A stretch of 22,517 nucleotides of DNA, taken from positions 1-22,517 of the forward strand of contig CAZNRY010000049.1 of NCBI GenBank assembly GCA_964575675.1, read 5' to 3'. The stretch comes from CAZNRY01 sp964575675. Its GTDB lineage: Bacteria; Eisenbacteria; RBG-16-71-46; CAIMUX01; VGJL01. The notes under the pieces are model-generated. The model worked only from the letters and a program-made list of their open reading frames with translations, did no database searches and had not been told where the DNA came from. The position numbers and the translations under genes are program-made. Shown one piece after another: positions 1 through 7,693 of the stretch (position 1 is its first letter; the number at the start of each line of letters is the position of its first letter).

Positions 1-54
1 ACCCGCGACCCTCAGCTTGGAAGGCTGACGCTCTAGCCACTGAGCTACTCCCGC
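1..54 (-). tRNA. tRNA-Gly (UCC), 3' part missing at window edge
   Basis: Read on the minus strand from base 54, the acceptor strand GCGGGAG is followed by the D-arm (GCTC...GAGC) and an anticodon stem TCAGC/GCTGA around the loop CTTCCAA. This gives anticodon UCC (plus-strand bases 19-21) for glycine. The variable loop and the first T-stem bases are present, but the rest of the T-arm and the acceptor 3' strand lie beyond the left edge. It is the third tRNA of a Thr-Tyr-Gly series and very probably shares their transcript. Confidence 0.93.
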
Positions 55-112
55 GCCTCGAACCTCCAGACACAGCACCATTCCCTGCAACCGCGGTCTA
101 AACCGCCAAACT

Positions 113-195
113 TGGGGAGGGAAGGATTCGAACCTTCGAAGGCGTTCGCCGACAGATTTACAGTCTGTTCCCTTTGGCCACTCGGGAACCTCCCC
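113..195 (-). tRNA. tRNA-Tyr (GUA)
   Basis: The minus strand gives acceptor GGGGAGG/CCTCCCC (189-195 with 114-120) and an anticodon stem ACAGA/TCTGT with loop CTGTAAA, so the anticodon is GUA (159-161). The long variable arm is typical of bacterial type II tRNA-Tyr, and the T-loop TTCGAAT is canonical. The discriminator is A. No CCA follows it (AGT instead), so CCA must be added by nucleotidyltransferase. It lies 103 bases downstream of tRNA-Thr and 58 bases upstream of tRNA-Gly. Confidence 0.95.
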
Positions 196-298
196 GAATC
201 CGAAACCTCCCTCGTCAAAACAGAGCAAACATCACCCCGAGATCCGCCTTCGCTTCGAGAAAGTAAAAGCGCGGGTGGCTGTCGGACTCAGGACGACC

Positions 299-373
299 TG
301 GAGCTGGCGAAGGGATTTGAACCCCCGACCTGCTGATTACAAATCAGCTGCTCTACCCCTGAGCTACGCCAGC
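299..373 (-). tRNA. tRNA-Thr (UGU)
   Basis: The minus strand shows acceptor GCTGGCG/CGCCAGC and an anticodon stem GCTGA/TCAGC with loop TTTGTAA, giving anticodon UGU (339-341). The T-arm GGGGG-TTCAAAT-CCCTT has two G-U pairs and the discriminator is U. A 3' CCA is encoded (299-301), unlike in the neighbouring tRNA-Tyr. It is first in the Thr-Tyr-Gly order and follows the promoter at 539-567 by a leader of about 157 bases. Confidence 0.95.
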
Positions 374-796
374 AATCGTGGAACCCCAAAAACACGGCAC
401 CGCAAAAACGGGCGTGCACACTCCTACGACCGACCCCCCTGTGAAGTCGGATTCCGAAAGGGTGCACGGTGGCTGGTTCACTTCAAGGATGGCAGCACGC
501 CGTGAAACAGCCCACATGCCATGCCGCCAAAGACTTGCATCGTAGGAAGCTACGTAACGACTGTCAACAAAATAATATGCGGCGGTTGGCCCCGAACGAG
601 GATCCGAACGAAACCGATCAATCGTTCGTCCGCGCGGCGGCGCGCGACCGGAGAATAGCTCCAGGGCCGACCGGAGGCGCCGACTCGCTTTCACGAGAAG
701 CGACTCGCCCATCGACGCCAAAGGATCCCAGGGCGGTGACTGACACTCAATCGTAACTGCTTCTGTGAGAAGGGGATAAAGGCGAGTAGCTTCGTG
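374..796. other. Non-coding interval between tRNA-Thr and cysS
   Basis: No convincing gene lies in these 423 bases. Short ORFs on both strands have no recognisable motif and run across the tRNA promoter. On the minus strand the interval holds the cysS 3' flank, a hairpin at 681-707 with one mismatch and no T-tract, the tRNA promoter (539-580), and a leader of about 157 bases. The leader can form an interrupted stem in which 465-475 pairs with 493-504. I see no further tRNA in it. Confidence 0.7.
539..580 (-). promoter_or_regulatory. Sigma70-type promoter with UP-like element for the tRNA operon
   Basis: On the minus strand a perfect -35 TTGACA (562-567) is followed by a 17-base spacer and a -10 TACGAT (539-544; 4/6 to consensus). 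Immediately upstream of the -35 is an A/T-rich patch (568-580) that resembles an UP element, standing out in a GC-rich genome. Transcription would start near 531-533 and run into tRNA-Thr, tRNA-Tyr and tRNA-Gly. This is the architecture expected for strongly expressed stable RNA genes. The start site is inferred. Confidence 0.75.
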
Positions 797-2227
797 TTAC
801 CTATTGAAACGAACGTTTGTTCGTTCTTCCTTGTCTTCCACTATGTATCCGGCCGCGAGGATCTCCTGCCGGAGGCGATCGGCCTCCGCCCAGTTCCGGT
901 TGGACCGCGCCTCCGTCCGCTTGACGATCATCTCCCGGACCGTCGCCGGAACCTCGCAGACTTCCGGTCTAGCCAAGAGGTCGATCCCAAGGACCCCGGT
1001 CAGATCCACCAGGACTCTCCGTCCGCCCTCGAGCGCCTCCCTGGTCGCCGGGCTTTCGCCCGCGGCCACCCAGCGGTTCATCGCCCGCACAAGATCGAAG
1101 AGGTGGCCGAGCGCCTTGGCGCTGTTGAAATCATCGTCCATTGACTCCTCGAAGAGACGAATCGCGGTCCGGGCTTCGTCGGATCCTGCCGCCTCGGGAG
1201 AAACCGACTGTCCCACGGCCGTGCGATCGAACGGGCCCAACGCCTCCCCCGCCGCGTCCAGCGCGCCCGTGAGACGGGACAGCGCCTGATCCGCCTCGGC
1301 GAGCCGCTCCTCGTTGAACTCAATCGGACTCCGGAAATGGGTCGAGAGGAGATAGAACCGGACCACCCTCGGGTCAACCCTTTCGCACACGTCCTCGATC
1401 AGGAAGAAGTGCTTCGTGGATTTCGACATCTTCTCCCCGCCCAGAAGAACGAGGCCGTTCTGGACCCAGTACTCGGCGAACGGCTCGCCGGTCGCGCACT
1501 CGGACTGCGCGATCTCGTTCTCGTGATGAGGGAAGATCAGGTCGAGACCGCCGCCGTGAAAATCGAAATGCCGGCCGAGGTACTTCATCGACATCGCCGA
1601 GCACTCGATGTGCCAACCGGGCCGACCTGGTCCCCACAAACTCGGCCAAGAGGGTTCGCCCTCACGCGCCCCCTTCCAAAGGGTGAAATCGAGCGGGCTC
1701 TCCTTGTGCTCTCCGACCTCGATCCGGGCGCCCGAGCGAAGTTCGTCGATCTTTCGTCCGCTCAGCTTGCCGTAGCCCGGGCACCGCTCGACGCGGAAGT
1801 AGACGTCCCCGCCGCTTGCGTAGGCGCACTCCTTCTGCACCAGGGTTTCAATCAGGTCGAGGATCTCGGGGATGTGCTCGGTGGCTTTTGGGTAGATATC
1901 AGCGGGCATGATGCCCATTTTCTCCACAAAAGTGAGATAGCAGTCGATATTCCGCTGCGCGATCTTCTGGTAGTCGATGCTCTCCTCGCGGGCCCGATCG
2001 ATGATCTTGTCGTCCACGTCGGTGAAGTTGTTGACGAAAGTGACGCGGTAGCCCCGTCGCAGGAGGTAGCGCCGCAGAAGGTCGCCGACCAGGGCGGCGC
2101 GCATGTGGCCAACGTGGGGTTTGTCCTGGACGGTCATTCCGCAGAAGTACATCCCCACGCGGTCTCCCTGGACCGGCCGGTAGTCCCGTCTCTCGCGCGT
2201 CAAGTTGTCGTAAACCCTGAGGCCCAT
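797..2227 (-). CDS. cysS: Cysteinyl-tRNA synthetase
   Basis: This class I aminoacyl-tRNA synthetase charges tRNA-Cys with cysteine in the cytoplasm. The protein is 476 residues, close to the usual 460-480. The HIGH signature appears as HVGH (38-41) and KMSKS is at 266-270. The zinc ligands Cys29, Cys209, His234 and Glu238 are all present at nearly the same positions as in the E. coli enzyme. I chose the ATG at 2227, which gives the usual opening MGLRVYDNLTRE. A longer in-frame reading from a TTG at 2299 adds 24 residues without family resemblance. The gene follows the phosphatase gene on the same strand after 270 bases, so it may have its own promoter; the best candidate there (TTGCGC at 2338-2343, TAGTTT 18 bases on) is weak. 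It is the last protein gene before the tRNA operon. Confidence 0.96.
   Translation of the reverse strand: MGLRVYDNLTRERRDYRPVQGDRVGMYFCGMTVQDKPHVGHMRAALVGDLLRRYLLRRGYRVTFVNNFTDVDDKIIDRAREESIDYQKIAQRNIDCYLTFVEKMGIMPADIYPKATEHIPEILDLIETLVQKECAYASGGDVYFRVERCPGYGKLSGRKIDELRSGARIEVGEHKESPLDFTLWKGAREGEPSWPSLWGPGRPGWHIECSAMSMKYLGRHFDFHGGGLDLIFPHHENEIAQSECATGEPFAEYWVQNGLVLLGGEKMSKSTKHFFLIEDVCERVDPRVVRFYLLSTHFRSPIEFNEERLAEADQALSRLTGALDAAGEALGPFDRTAVGQSVSPEAAGSDEARTAIRLFEESMDDDFNSAKALGHLFDLVRAMNRWVAAGESPATREALEGGRRVLVDLTGVLGIDLLARPEVCEVPATVREMIVKRTEARSNRNWAEADRLRQEILAAGYIVEDKEERTNVRFNR
808..825 (-). repeat. Perfect inverted repeat at the 3' end of cysS
   Basis: AACGAAC and GTTCGTT (7 bp) flank a 4-base loop inside the last codons of cysS, ending 9 bases before the stop codon. 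It is AT-richer than its surroundings. On the minus strand it is followed by TCAATAGG, not by a U-run, so a terminator role is doubtful. Transcript processing or chance is equally possible. Confidence 0.3.
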
Positions 2228-2497
2228 GCGACCCTGCCCTTCCGGCGTCCCGTTGAAAGACGCCCGATTCCCCTTTTCATGGCCGTCGAGCGGAATCAAG
2301 CGATGGAGAGGCCAAACTACCGCGGAAGGGGCGTTTCGCGCAAGCAGGGCGGCTCCGGGCGAGTGCCCGCGATGGAGTTGGGCAGCGCGAGCAGGTGTGC
2401 CCGCGAGGCCGGCGCCCCGCTCGCATAGCCGGCCGAGCGGGCTGCACCGAGCGCGCGCTTACTGCGCCCCCAAAATGTAGCTGGGTGCGAGGAGGAG
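2228..2497. other. Intergenic region between the phosphatase gene and cysS
   Basis: No gene is visible in these 270 bases. A perfect 8-bp stem (2417-2424 with 2435-2442, 10-base loop) lies about 55 bases downstream of the phosphatase stop codon. It has no T-tract on the minus strand, so it is at most a weak or Rho-assisted stop or an RNA-stabilising hairpin. No T-box-like leader for cysS was recognised. Confidence 0.4.
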
Positions 2498-4954
2498 CTA
2501 CCTTCGGCGCGCGAGGACGAGGGTGATGTCGTCGGACTGGGGGCTCTCTCCGGCGAACGCCTGAATCTCGTCGACGACGCGCCGAAGCACGTCGACGCAA
2601 GGATCGCCCTGCGTCGCCAGCAACACCCTCTCGAGGCTCTCCGGGCCGAAGAACCCGCCGTCCGGGTCCCTCGCCTCGGTCACCCCGTCGGTGAAGATCG
2701 CGAGGAGCGAGTCGGGTGGCACATCTGCCCTCGCCTCCTCGTAGACGATCTGAGGGAGCATGCCGAGGATGAGACCGCCCCCCGTCAAGGGAACGATCGT
2801 CCCGTCCTTCTGCAGGAGCAGCGGGGGGTCGTGCCCCGCATTGGCGTAGCGGAGTTCGCCCGTCGCCGGGTTGAACAGGCAGAGAAAGGCCGTGATGAAC
2901 TTGCCGGGATCGACGCTCGAGTGGATGAATCGGTTCACGCGGCCCAGGACCTCGGCGGGCCCGAGCTGCGCGAGGTCCTGGCTGCGCAGGGAGGCGCGGA
3001 ACGTGGACATCAGGAGCGCGGCGGGGGTCCCCTTCCCGGAAACGTCGGCCACGGTGATCCCGACCAACCCGCCGTCGAGGACGATGTAGTCGTAATAATC
3101 CCCGCCGATCTCCCGCGCCGGCAGGCTAAGGCCGGCGAGCTCCACGCCTTCGACGGCCGGCGGGCCGGCCGGCAGCAGGCGATCCTGGATCGCGCGCGCA
3201 AGACGCAGCTCCTCCTCGCGCCGCTGGCCCTCGCGCTCCATCTCGCGCATCCGTTCGAGTCCTTCGGCCATGTCGTTGAAGTTCGTCGCGACACGCCAGA
3301 GCTCGTCGTGGCCCTCGATCGGGATCCGATAGCCCAGGTCGCCGCGCCTGAGAGCCCCGGTCGCGTCGGTCAGCGCCCGAACGGTCCTTGTGATCGTGCG
3401 GCCCATGCCCGCCACCATCGAGATCGTGATCCAGATCGCGGCGATGAAGAAGAGCGCGATAACCCCCAGGACGACCAGCACCACGATCGCGAGCGGATTC
3501 TCCTTCGCGATCGGGAAGAGGGCGAGCAGGGGCTCGCCGATTCCGGAGGAGGAGGAGATCGGCACCATCGTCCGCAGAAGCCCGCTCCCCGTCCATTCGA
3601 GACACGAGGCGATCGCTCCTCCCGGGAGATCGCTTCCCTTGAGCCTCGGTGGCCCGATCGAACCGCCCCTCTCCGGTCGCATCAAGGAATCCGCGGAGTC
3701 GGCCACGAGGGCGGCATCCTCCGCGTCGCGACCCTCGACCCGGCGAGGCAGGTCCGCGGCGCGGCGTTCGCCCGCCCCGAGATCGCCCGGCCGCTCCCGA
3801 TGCTCGTCGCCCAGTCCGATCGTCACCCCGGAGCCGCTTCGCATGACGTGGACGAGGGGACTCACGCGGACGGGCACGCCGAGGATGCCGCTCATGCGCA
3901 CCATCCGCAGCGAGTCGACGGGCGCCAAGGCTTCGGCGCGAACCGCCCGGCCCGCCACGACCGTGTCGATGCGCGCGCGGAGATAGAGCCCCTCGCCATC
4001 CCAGAGCAAGAGGGCGTCCCGACTCGAATAGTCCGCCGAGAGGAGGGTGTCGGCCGGGAAGGCGAGAGATCCTCCCGCGGTCCGAATCGGTCCGCCCTCC
4101 GCGCGACTGAGAAGGATCTGTCCCGCTGTTTCTTCCCCGAAGGGAGGCGTGCGGACCTCCCCAAAAACGGCCAGATCGTGGGCCATGCTGCGCGTAGCGG
4201 CGGTCGAGGCGATCTCGAGCAGACGCTGCGCAATGGTGCCGCGGTACGTTGAGAGGAAGAGCGCGCTCGCGACGAGAACGAACGTGACGGCCAGCACGAG
4301 GGGGACCACGCCGCTCAAGAGGTGAGAGACGAAGAGCCGCCGGCCGATCCTCCGAATCGAGAGGTGGATCCGTGTGGCGGATCCTCCCAGAAGGACCAGC
4401 CCGTACGCCAGGCTGAAACTGAGGCCCAGGGCCCAGATCTGCCCGATCCCCTTGAAAACCGGCTGCTCCCTCATCGCAACATCGCCCCCGAAGGCGAGCG
4501 GCATGGCGAAGATGGAGACGAGCCCGGTGAGGCTGATCAGCGCGAGTTTCGTCGCTCCCACGTCCTTGCGCCATCGGGCCGTCCAGAGCCACGGAATTGC
4601 CGGCAGCAGCGCGAGTCCCGTCCTTGAGGGAGGTATGATCCCGCCCAGCAGAAGGGAGAGGACGAAGCCGGCGGCGAAGATCCGCATCCGTTTCGAATCC
4701 TCGCGTCCCCAGAGGGTGAAGCCGGCGAGAGCCCTGAGGAGGATCAAGGCTCCGATCGAGCCGATCAGTTGCGGGATCGCGCGGGGGATGGCGGCGCCAA
4801 GCTCCGACGCGGCGAGCAGGCCGGGGACGATCTTCGCCAGAAGAAGCCCGGCCCACCAGAGTCCGACGAGCGCCATGAGGGACGCGCGTCGTGATCTGAG
4901 GACCCAGGCGGCAACGAGGAGCAGGCCGAACAGGTAGAGCGGGAATCCGGTCAT
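2498..4954 (-). CDS. Membrane HAMP-SpoIIE/PP2C serine phosphatase (RsbU-like)
   Basis: This 818-residue membrane protein is predicted to dephosphorylate a Ser/Thr-phosphorylated regulator, typically an anti-sigma-factor antagonist in partner switching. Residues 1-195 contain about six hydrophobic helices, and another spans 206-236. Residues 237-486 form a large, probably extracytoplasmic, domain with a charged low-complexity stretch (about 380-440). A further helix (487-514) leads into a HAMP domain (about 515-568) and a coiled linker ending in ARAIQDRLLP. The catalytic domain (600-815) carries the metal-binding Asp motifs GGDYYD (D619), VADVSGKG (D637), FTDGVTEA (D756) and SDDITLV (D808/D809). 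Its ATG overlaps the ispF stop codon (ATGA), so translation is probably coupled. No kinase, STAS antagonist or sigma factor is encoded nearby, so the target is unknown. Confidence 0.9.
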   Translation of the reverse strand: MTGFPLYLFGLLLVAAWVLRSRRASLMALVGLWWAGLLLAKIVPGLLAASELGAAIPRAIPQLIGSIGALILLRALAGFTLWGREDSKRMRIFAAGFVLSLLLGGIIPPSRTGLALLPAIPWLWTARWRKDVGATKLALISLTGLVSIFAMPLAFGGDVAMREQPVFKGIGQIWALGLSFSLAYGLVLLGGSATRIHLSIRRIGRRLFVSHLLSGVVPLVLAVTFVLVASALFLSTYRGTIAQRLLEIASTAATRSMAHDLAVFGEVRTPPFGEETAGQILLSRAEGGPIRTAGGSLAFPADTLLSADYSSRDALLLWDGEGLYLRARIDTVVAGRAVRAEALAPVDSLRMVRMSGILGVPVRVSPLVHVMRSGSGVTIGLGDEHRERPGDLGAGERRAADLPRRVEGRDAEDAALVADSADSLMRPERGGSIGPPRLKGSDLPGGAIASCLEWTGSGLLRTMVPISSSSGIGEPLLALFPIAKENPLAIVVLVVLGVIALFFIAAIWITISMVAGMGRTITRTVRALTDATGALRRGDLGYRIPIEGHDELWRVATNFNDMAEGLERMREMEREGQRREEELRLARAIQDRLLPAGPPAVEGVELAGLSLPAREIGGDYYDYIVLDGGLVGITVADVSGKGTPAALLMSTFRASLRSQDLAQLGPAEVLGRVNRFIHSSVDPGKFITAFLCLFNPATGELRYANAGHDPPLLLQKDGTIVPLTGGGLILGMLPQIVYEEARADVPPDSLLAIFTDGVTEARDPDGGFFGPESLERVLLATQGDPCVDVLRRVVDEIQAFAGESPQSDDITLVLARRR

Positions 4955-5445
4955 AACGCCTCGACGAGGGCCACCGCCTGCGCGGCGATCGCCTCTCCTC
5001 TTCCGGTCGCGTCGCAGCCTTCGTTCGACTTGATCTTCACGGACACGCGAGCCGGATCAATCCCGAGGGCCCCGGCGATCCCCGAGATCATCGCATCTCG
5101 GTGGATCGCGAGTCGCGGCCGCTCGGCGATCAGAGTCGCGTCCACGTTGCCGACCCTGAACCCGCCCCCGGCGAGCAGGACGACGACGCGATCGAGGATC
5201 GACGCCCCGCTGATCCCCTTCCATCGGGGATCGCTGTCGGGGAAGTGAACCCCGATTTCGCCCAGCGCTGCCGCGCCGAGCAGCGCGTCGGCGATCGCGT
5301 GACAAAGGACATCTCCGTCCGAGTGGCCGAAGAGACCGAATGTATAGGGGACTTGAACCGTTCCCACGAATAGCGGACGCCCGGGGACCAGACGGTGGAG
5401 GTCGTAGCCGATCCCCACGCGCGAGCCCGGTGCGCCGTAGTTCAA
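4951..5445 (-). CDS. ispF: 2-C-methyl-D-erythritol 2,4-cyclodiphosphate synthase
   Basis: IspF converts CDP-ME 2-phosphate to ME-cPP, releasing CMP, in the MEP isoprenoid pathway. The 164-residue length is normal. The metal-binding GYDLH near the N-terminus (D15, H17) and FGHSDGDVLCHAIADALLG are diagnostic, and the C-terminal VKIKSNEGCDATGRGEAIAA is typical. The frame opens with TTG (5445) in a TTGA overlap with the ispD stop codon, preceded by a G-run on the minus strand. An in-frame GTG at 5418 would give a start nearer the family norm but has no visible ribosome binding site, so the exact start is uncertain. The next gene begins inside its stop codon. It lies directly downstream of ispD, a common pairing. 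Confidence 0.95.
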   Translation of the reverse strand: MNYGAPGSRVGIGYDLHRLVPGRPLFVGTVQVPYTFGLFGHSDGDVLCHAIADALLGAAALGEIGVHFPDSDPRWKGISGASILDRVVVLLAGGGFRVGNVDATLIAERPRLAIHRDAMISGIAGALGIDPARVSVKIKSNEGCDATGRGEAIAAQAVALVEAL

Positions 5446-6188
5446 GGAGCCCCCCGCTCGCGGAGCAGTCGCTCGACGAAAATCCGGTCCTCCGGATAGG
5501 TGACCTTCAGGTTCTCGAGGTCTCCCGGAACGATCCGAAGAAGATGCCCCACCGCCTCGAGAAGCGATGCGTCGTCGGTGACCGTTCGTTCCTCGGCGAG
5601 CGCCTGCTCGTGGGCTTCGCGCAAGGGGCCGAGGCGAAAGATCTGCGGCGTCTGCGCGCCCCAGAGCCCGGTGCGATCAATCGTCGATGCGATCCATGAT
5701 TCCTCGACCCTCTTCAGGGTCTCGCGTACCGGCAGGGCGGGAAGCACGCCCGCCGCGTCGGGATTCTCGGCGAGAGCCCGCAGACAGCGCGTGATGAGGA
5801 ATGCGGAGACCAGGGGGCGCGCAGCGTCGTGGATCAGGACGATCGTCTCGGGATCGTCGAGCAGGCGGGAAGGAAGCGCCTCGATTCCGCGCAGGGATGA
5901 ATCCTGCCGCCGTTCCCCGCCCTCGACCAGGATCACGCGATCCTGCAATCCGAGCGGCGCCAGAGCCTCGGTCAGACAGCGCTCGCGCGATTCGCTTCCC
6001 GGGGCGACAACCACAACCAGTTCGCCGATCGACGGATGCCTTGCGAAGGTCTCGAGGGACCACGACAGGAGCGGGCGGCCGTGGATCTGGACGAATCCCT
6101 TGTTCGCCCCCGCGCCGAGTCGCCGGCCCAGCCCGGCGGCCAGGAGAATCGCATGCCCCTGCGGAACCGGATGATCAGCGGACGTCAT
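5442..6188 (-). CDS. ispD: 2-C-methyl-D-erythritol 4-phosphate cytidylyltransferase
   Basis: IspD joins MEP to CTP to make CDP-ME, the third step of the MEP pathway. The 248-residue protein has the nucleotidyltransferase signature LAAGLGRRLGAGANKGF (residues 16-32), the IHDAARP motif, and the C-terminal VTYPEDRIFVERLL expected of IspD. The ATG at 6188 lies 14 bases inside the end of radA, so the genes overlap and are probably co-translated. ispF follows with a 4-base overlap. The radA-ispD-ispF-cysS neighbourhood is similar to that seen in Bacillus and other bacteria, which supports the assignment. Confidence 0.95.
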   Translation of the reverse strand: MTSADHPVPQGHAILLAAGLGRRLGAGANKGFVQIHGRPLLSWSLETFARHPSIGELVVVVAPGSESRERCLTEALAPLGLQDRVILVEGGERRQDSSLRGIEALPSRLLDDPETIVLIHDAARPLVSAFLITRCLRALAENPDAAGVLPALPVRETLKRVEESWIASTIDRTGLWGAQTPQIFRLGPLREAHEQALAEERTVTDDASLLEAVGHLLRIVPGDLENLKVTYPEDRIFVERLLRERGAP

Positions 6189-7689
6189 GATCCGTTTCCC
6201 TCCCCTCCGCGAAATGCTCCCGGTCTGTCTTGGTCGGCCGGGGTCGATGCTCCCGCCCCCCCTCGTCGTTCAAGCCGATCCCGAGGGCTTCGGCGACGTT
6301 GCGAACCCCCCGCAGGCGCGGCGTGCCGTCGGGCGGCAGGTCCGCACGATTCGCCTCGGGCAGCAGAATTTGAGCATACCCCATGCGTCCGGCCTCGCCG
6401 ATCCGGCGCTCGGGGTGGGCAACGCGGCGAACCTCTCCGCCAAGGCCGACCTCCCCCATGACCACCATGTCGGGATGGGGGGGAAGATCGCGCACGCTGG
6501 AGGCAATCGCGAGGAGGATTCCGAGATCGACTCCCGGCTCCTCGACGCGAAGGCCTCCGGCGACGTTCACGAAGATATCGTGGCGGCCGGCATCGACGCC
6601 CCCTCTCTTGGCGAGGACGGCCAAGAGCACCGCGAGCCGCCGTGCGTCGAATCCAATCGCGACGCGCTGGGGCGTGGACCACTGGCTCTCATGGACGAGC
6701 GCCTGCACCTCCATGAGCAGAGAGCGGCTCCCCTCGAGGCTCGCGACGACGACCGATCCCACGGCCCCCGCCGTTCGCTCGCTCAGGAAGATCTGGCTCG
6801 GGTTTGGAACCTCGCGGAGACCGTCGTCCCGCATGTCGAAGACGCCGATCTCGTGGACGCTGCCGAAGCGATTCTTGACGCTGCGAAGAATGCGGTAGTG
6901 CTGGTAGCGCTCCCCTTCCATGTAGAGGACCGTATCGACCATGTGCTCGAGCGTGCGTGGACCGGCGAGCGTCCCCTCCTTCGTAACGTGCCCGATCAGG
7001 CAGACGGCCATCTCCCGCTGCTTCGCCATCTGCATCAGGAAGAGGGCCGATTCGCGCACCTGCATCAGCGACCCGGGCGCAGAGGGGACCGCCGGAAGGT
7101 AGGCCGATTGGATCGAGTCGACGACGAGGACTTGCGGCCGCAGCGATTCGACGGCAGCGGCGACGCGTTCGAGATCCGATTCGGCGAGGAGGCGCAGGTC
7201 TCCGGCGACGCCGGAGAGGCGCTCCGCCCGCAGGCGCGTCTGGCGGGCCGACTCCTCGCCCGAGGCGTACAGCGTCGCGATCCCCCGCGCGACCAGGGCC
7301 CCGGCCGCCTGGAGCAAGAGGGTCGACTTGCCGATCCCGGGGTCGCCCCCGAGGAGAACGACCGAGCCGGGAACGATCCCACCGCCCAACGTGCGGTCGA
7401 GCTCTCCGATTCCCGTCTCCATGCGCGGGGTCGCCCCAATGGGGATATCGGCGAGTCGCGGCGGAGGCTCGGTCATTACCCCCGCCTTCACGCCGAGCGG
7501 GCCGCCCCGGCGCGATGAAGGGTCCGTCGCCGCGGGGGGAGTGTAGGGGCTCAGGCTGTTCCATTCCCCGCACGAGGGACAGCGGCCGTACCACTGCGAT
7601 TGCGTGTCGCCGCAAGCGCCGCACAGATAGACGCGACGTGCGCCCTTCGAGGGCTTGCTCGACCGCGGCGGCTCTTGCCTTCCCGCCAC
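6175..7689 (-). CDS. radA: DNA repair protein RadA (branch-migration helicase)
   Basis: RadA (Sms) is a RecA-related ATPase that drives branch migration during recombinational repair. The 504-residue protein begins with a four-cysteine zinc finger (C23, C26, C37, C40). The RecA-like core has Walker A GDPGIGKS (115-122), and the RadA-specific KNRFG motif is at 272-276. The C-terminal Lon-like domain runs from about 320 to 470. A charged tail (about 475-504) overlaps the start of ispD. It starts with GTG, four bases after the dnaB stop codon; GGAG inside the dnaB end lies 7 bases upstream of that GTG. It sits in a helicase pair with dnaB. Confidence 0.96.
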   Translation of the reverse strand: MAGRQEPPRSSKPSKGARRVYLCGACGDTQSQWYGRCPSCGEWNSLSPYTPPAATDPSSRRGGPLGVKAGVMTEPPPRLADIPIGATPRMETGIGELDRTLGGGIVPGSVVLLGGDPGIGKSTLLLQAAGALVARGIATLYASGEESARQTRLRAERLSGVAGDLRLLAESDLERVAAAVESLRPQVLVVDSIQSAYLPAVPSAPGSLMQVRESALFLMQMAKQREMAVCLIGHVTKEGTLAGPRTLEHMVDTVLYMEGERYQHYRILRSVKNRFGSVHEIGVFDMRDDGLREVPNPSQIFLSERTAGAVGSVVVASLEGSRSLLMEVQALVHESQWSTPQRVAIGFDARRLAVLLAVLAKRGGVDAGRHDIFVNVAGGLRVEEPGVDLGILLAIASSVRDLPPHPDMVVMGEVGLGGEVRRVAHPERRIGEAGRMGYAQILLPEANRADLPPDGTPRLRGVRNVAEALGIGLNDEGGREHRPRPTKTDREHFAEGRETDHDVR

Positions 7690-7693
7690 GCTC

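Noticed and set aside
681..707. Hairpin downstream of cysS as a terminator
   Set aside because: The stem has a mismatch and no T-tract; kept only as a note in the intergenic entry.
353..721. Minus-strand 122-codon frame in the tRNA-cysS gap
   Set aside because: It covers the tRNA promoter and ends in tRNA-Thr; no family features are present.
808..825. Hairpin at the cysS end as an intrinsic terminator
   Set aside because: It lies upstream of the stop codon and has no U-run after it.
2831..4252. 473-codon plus-strand open frame opposite the phosphatase gene, and others inside it
   Set aside because: It is antisense to a gene with clear catalytic motifs, has no recognisable domain, and is a product of high GC at third codon positions.
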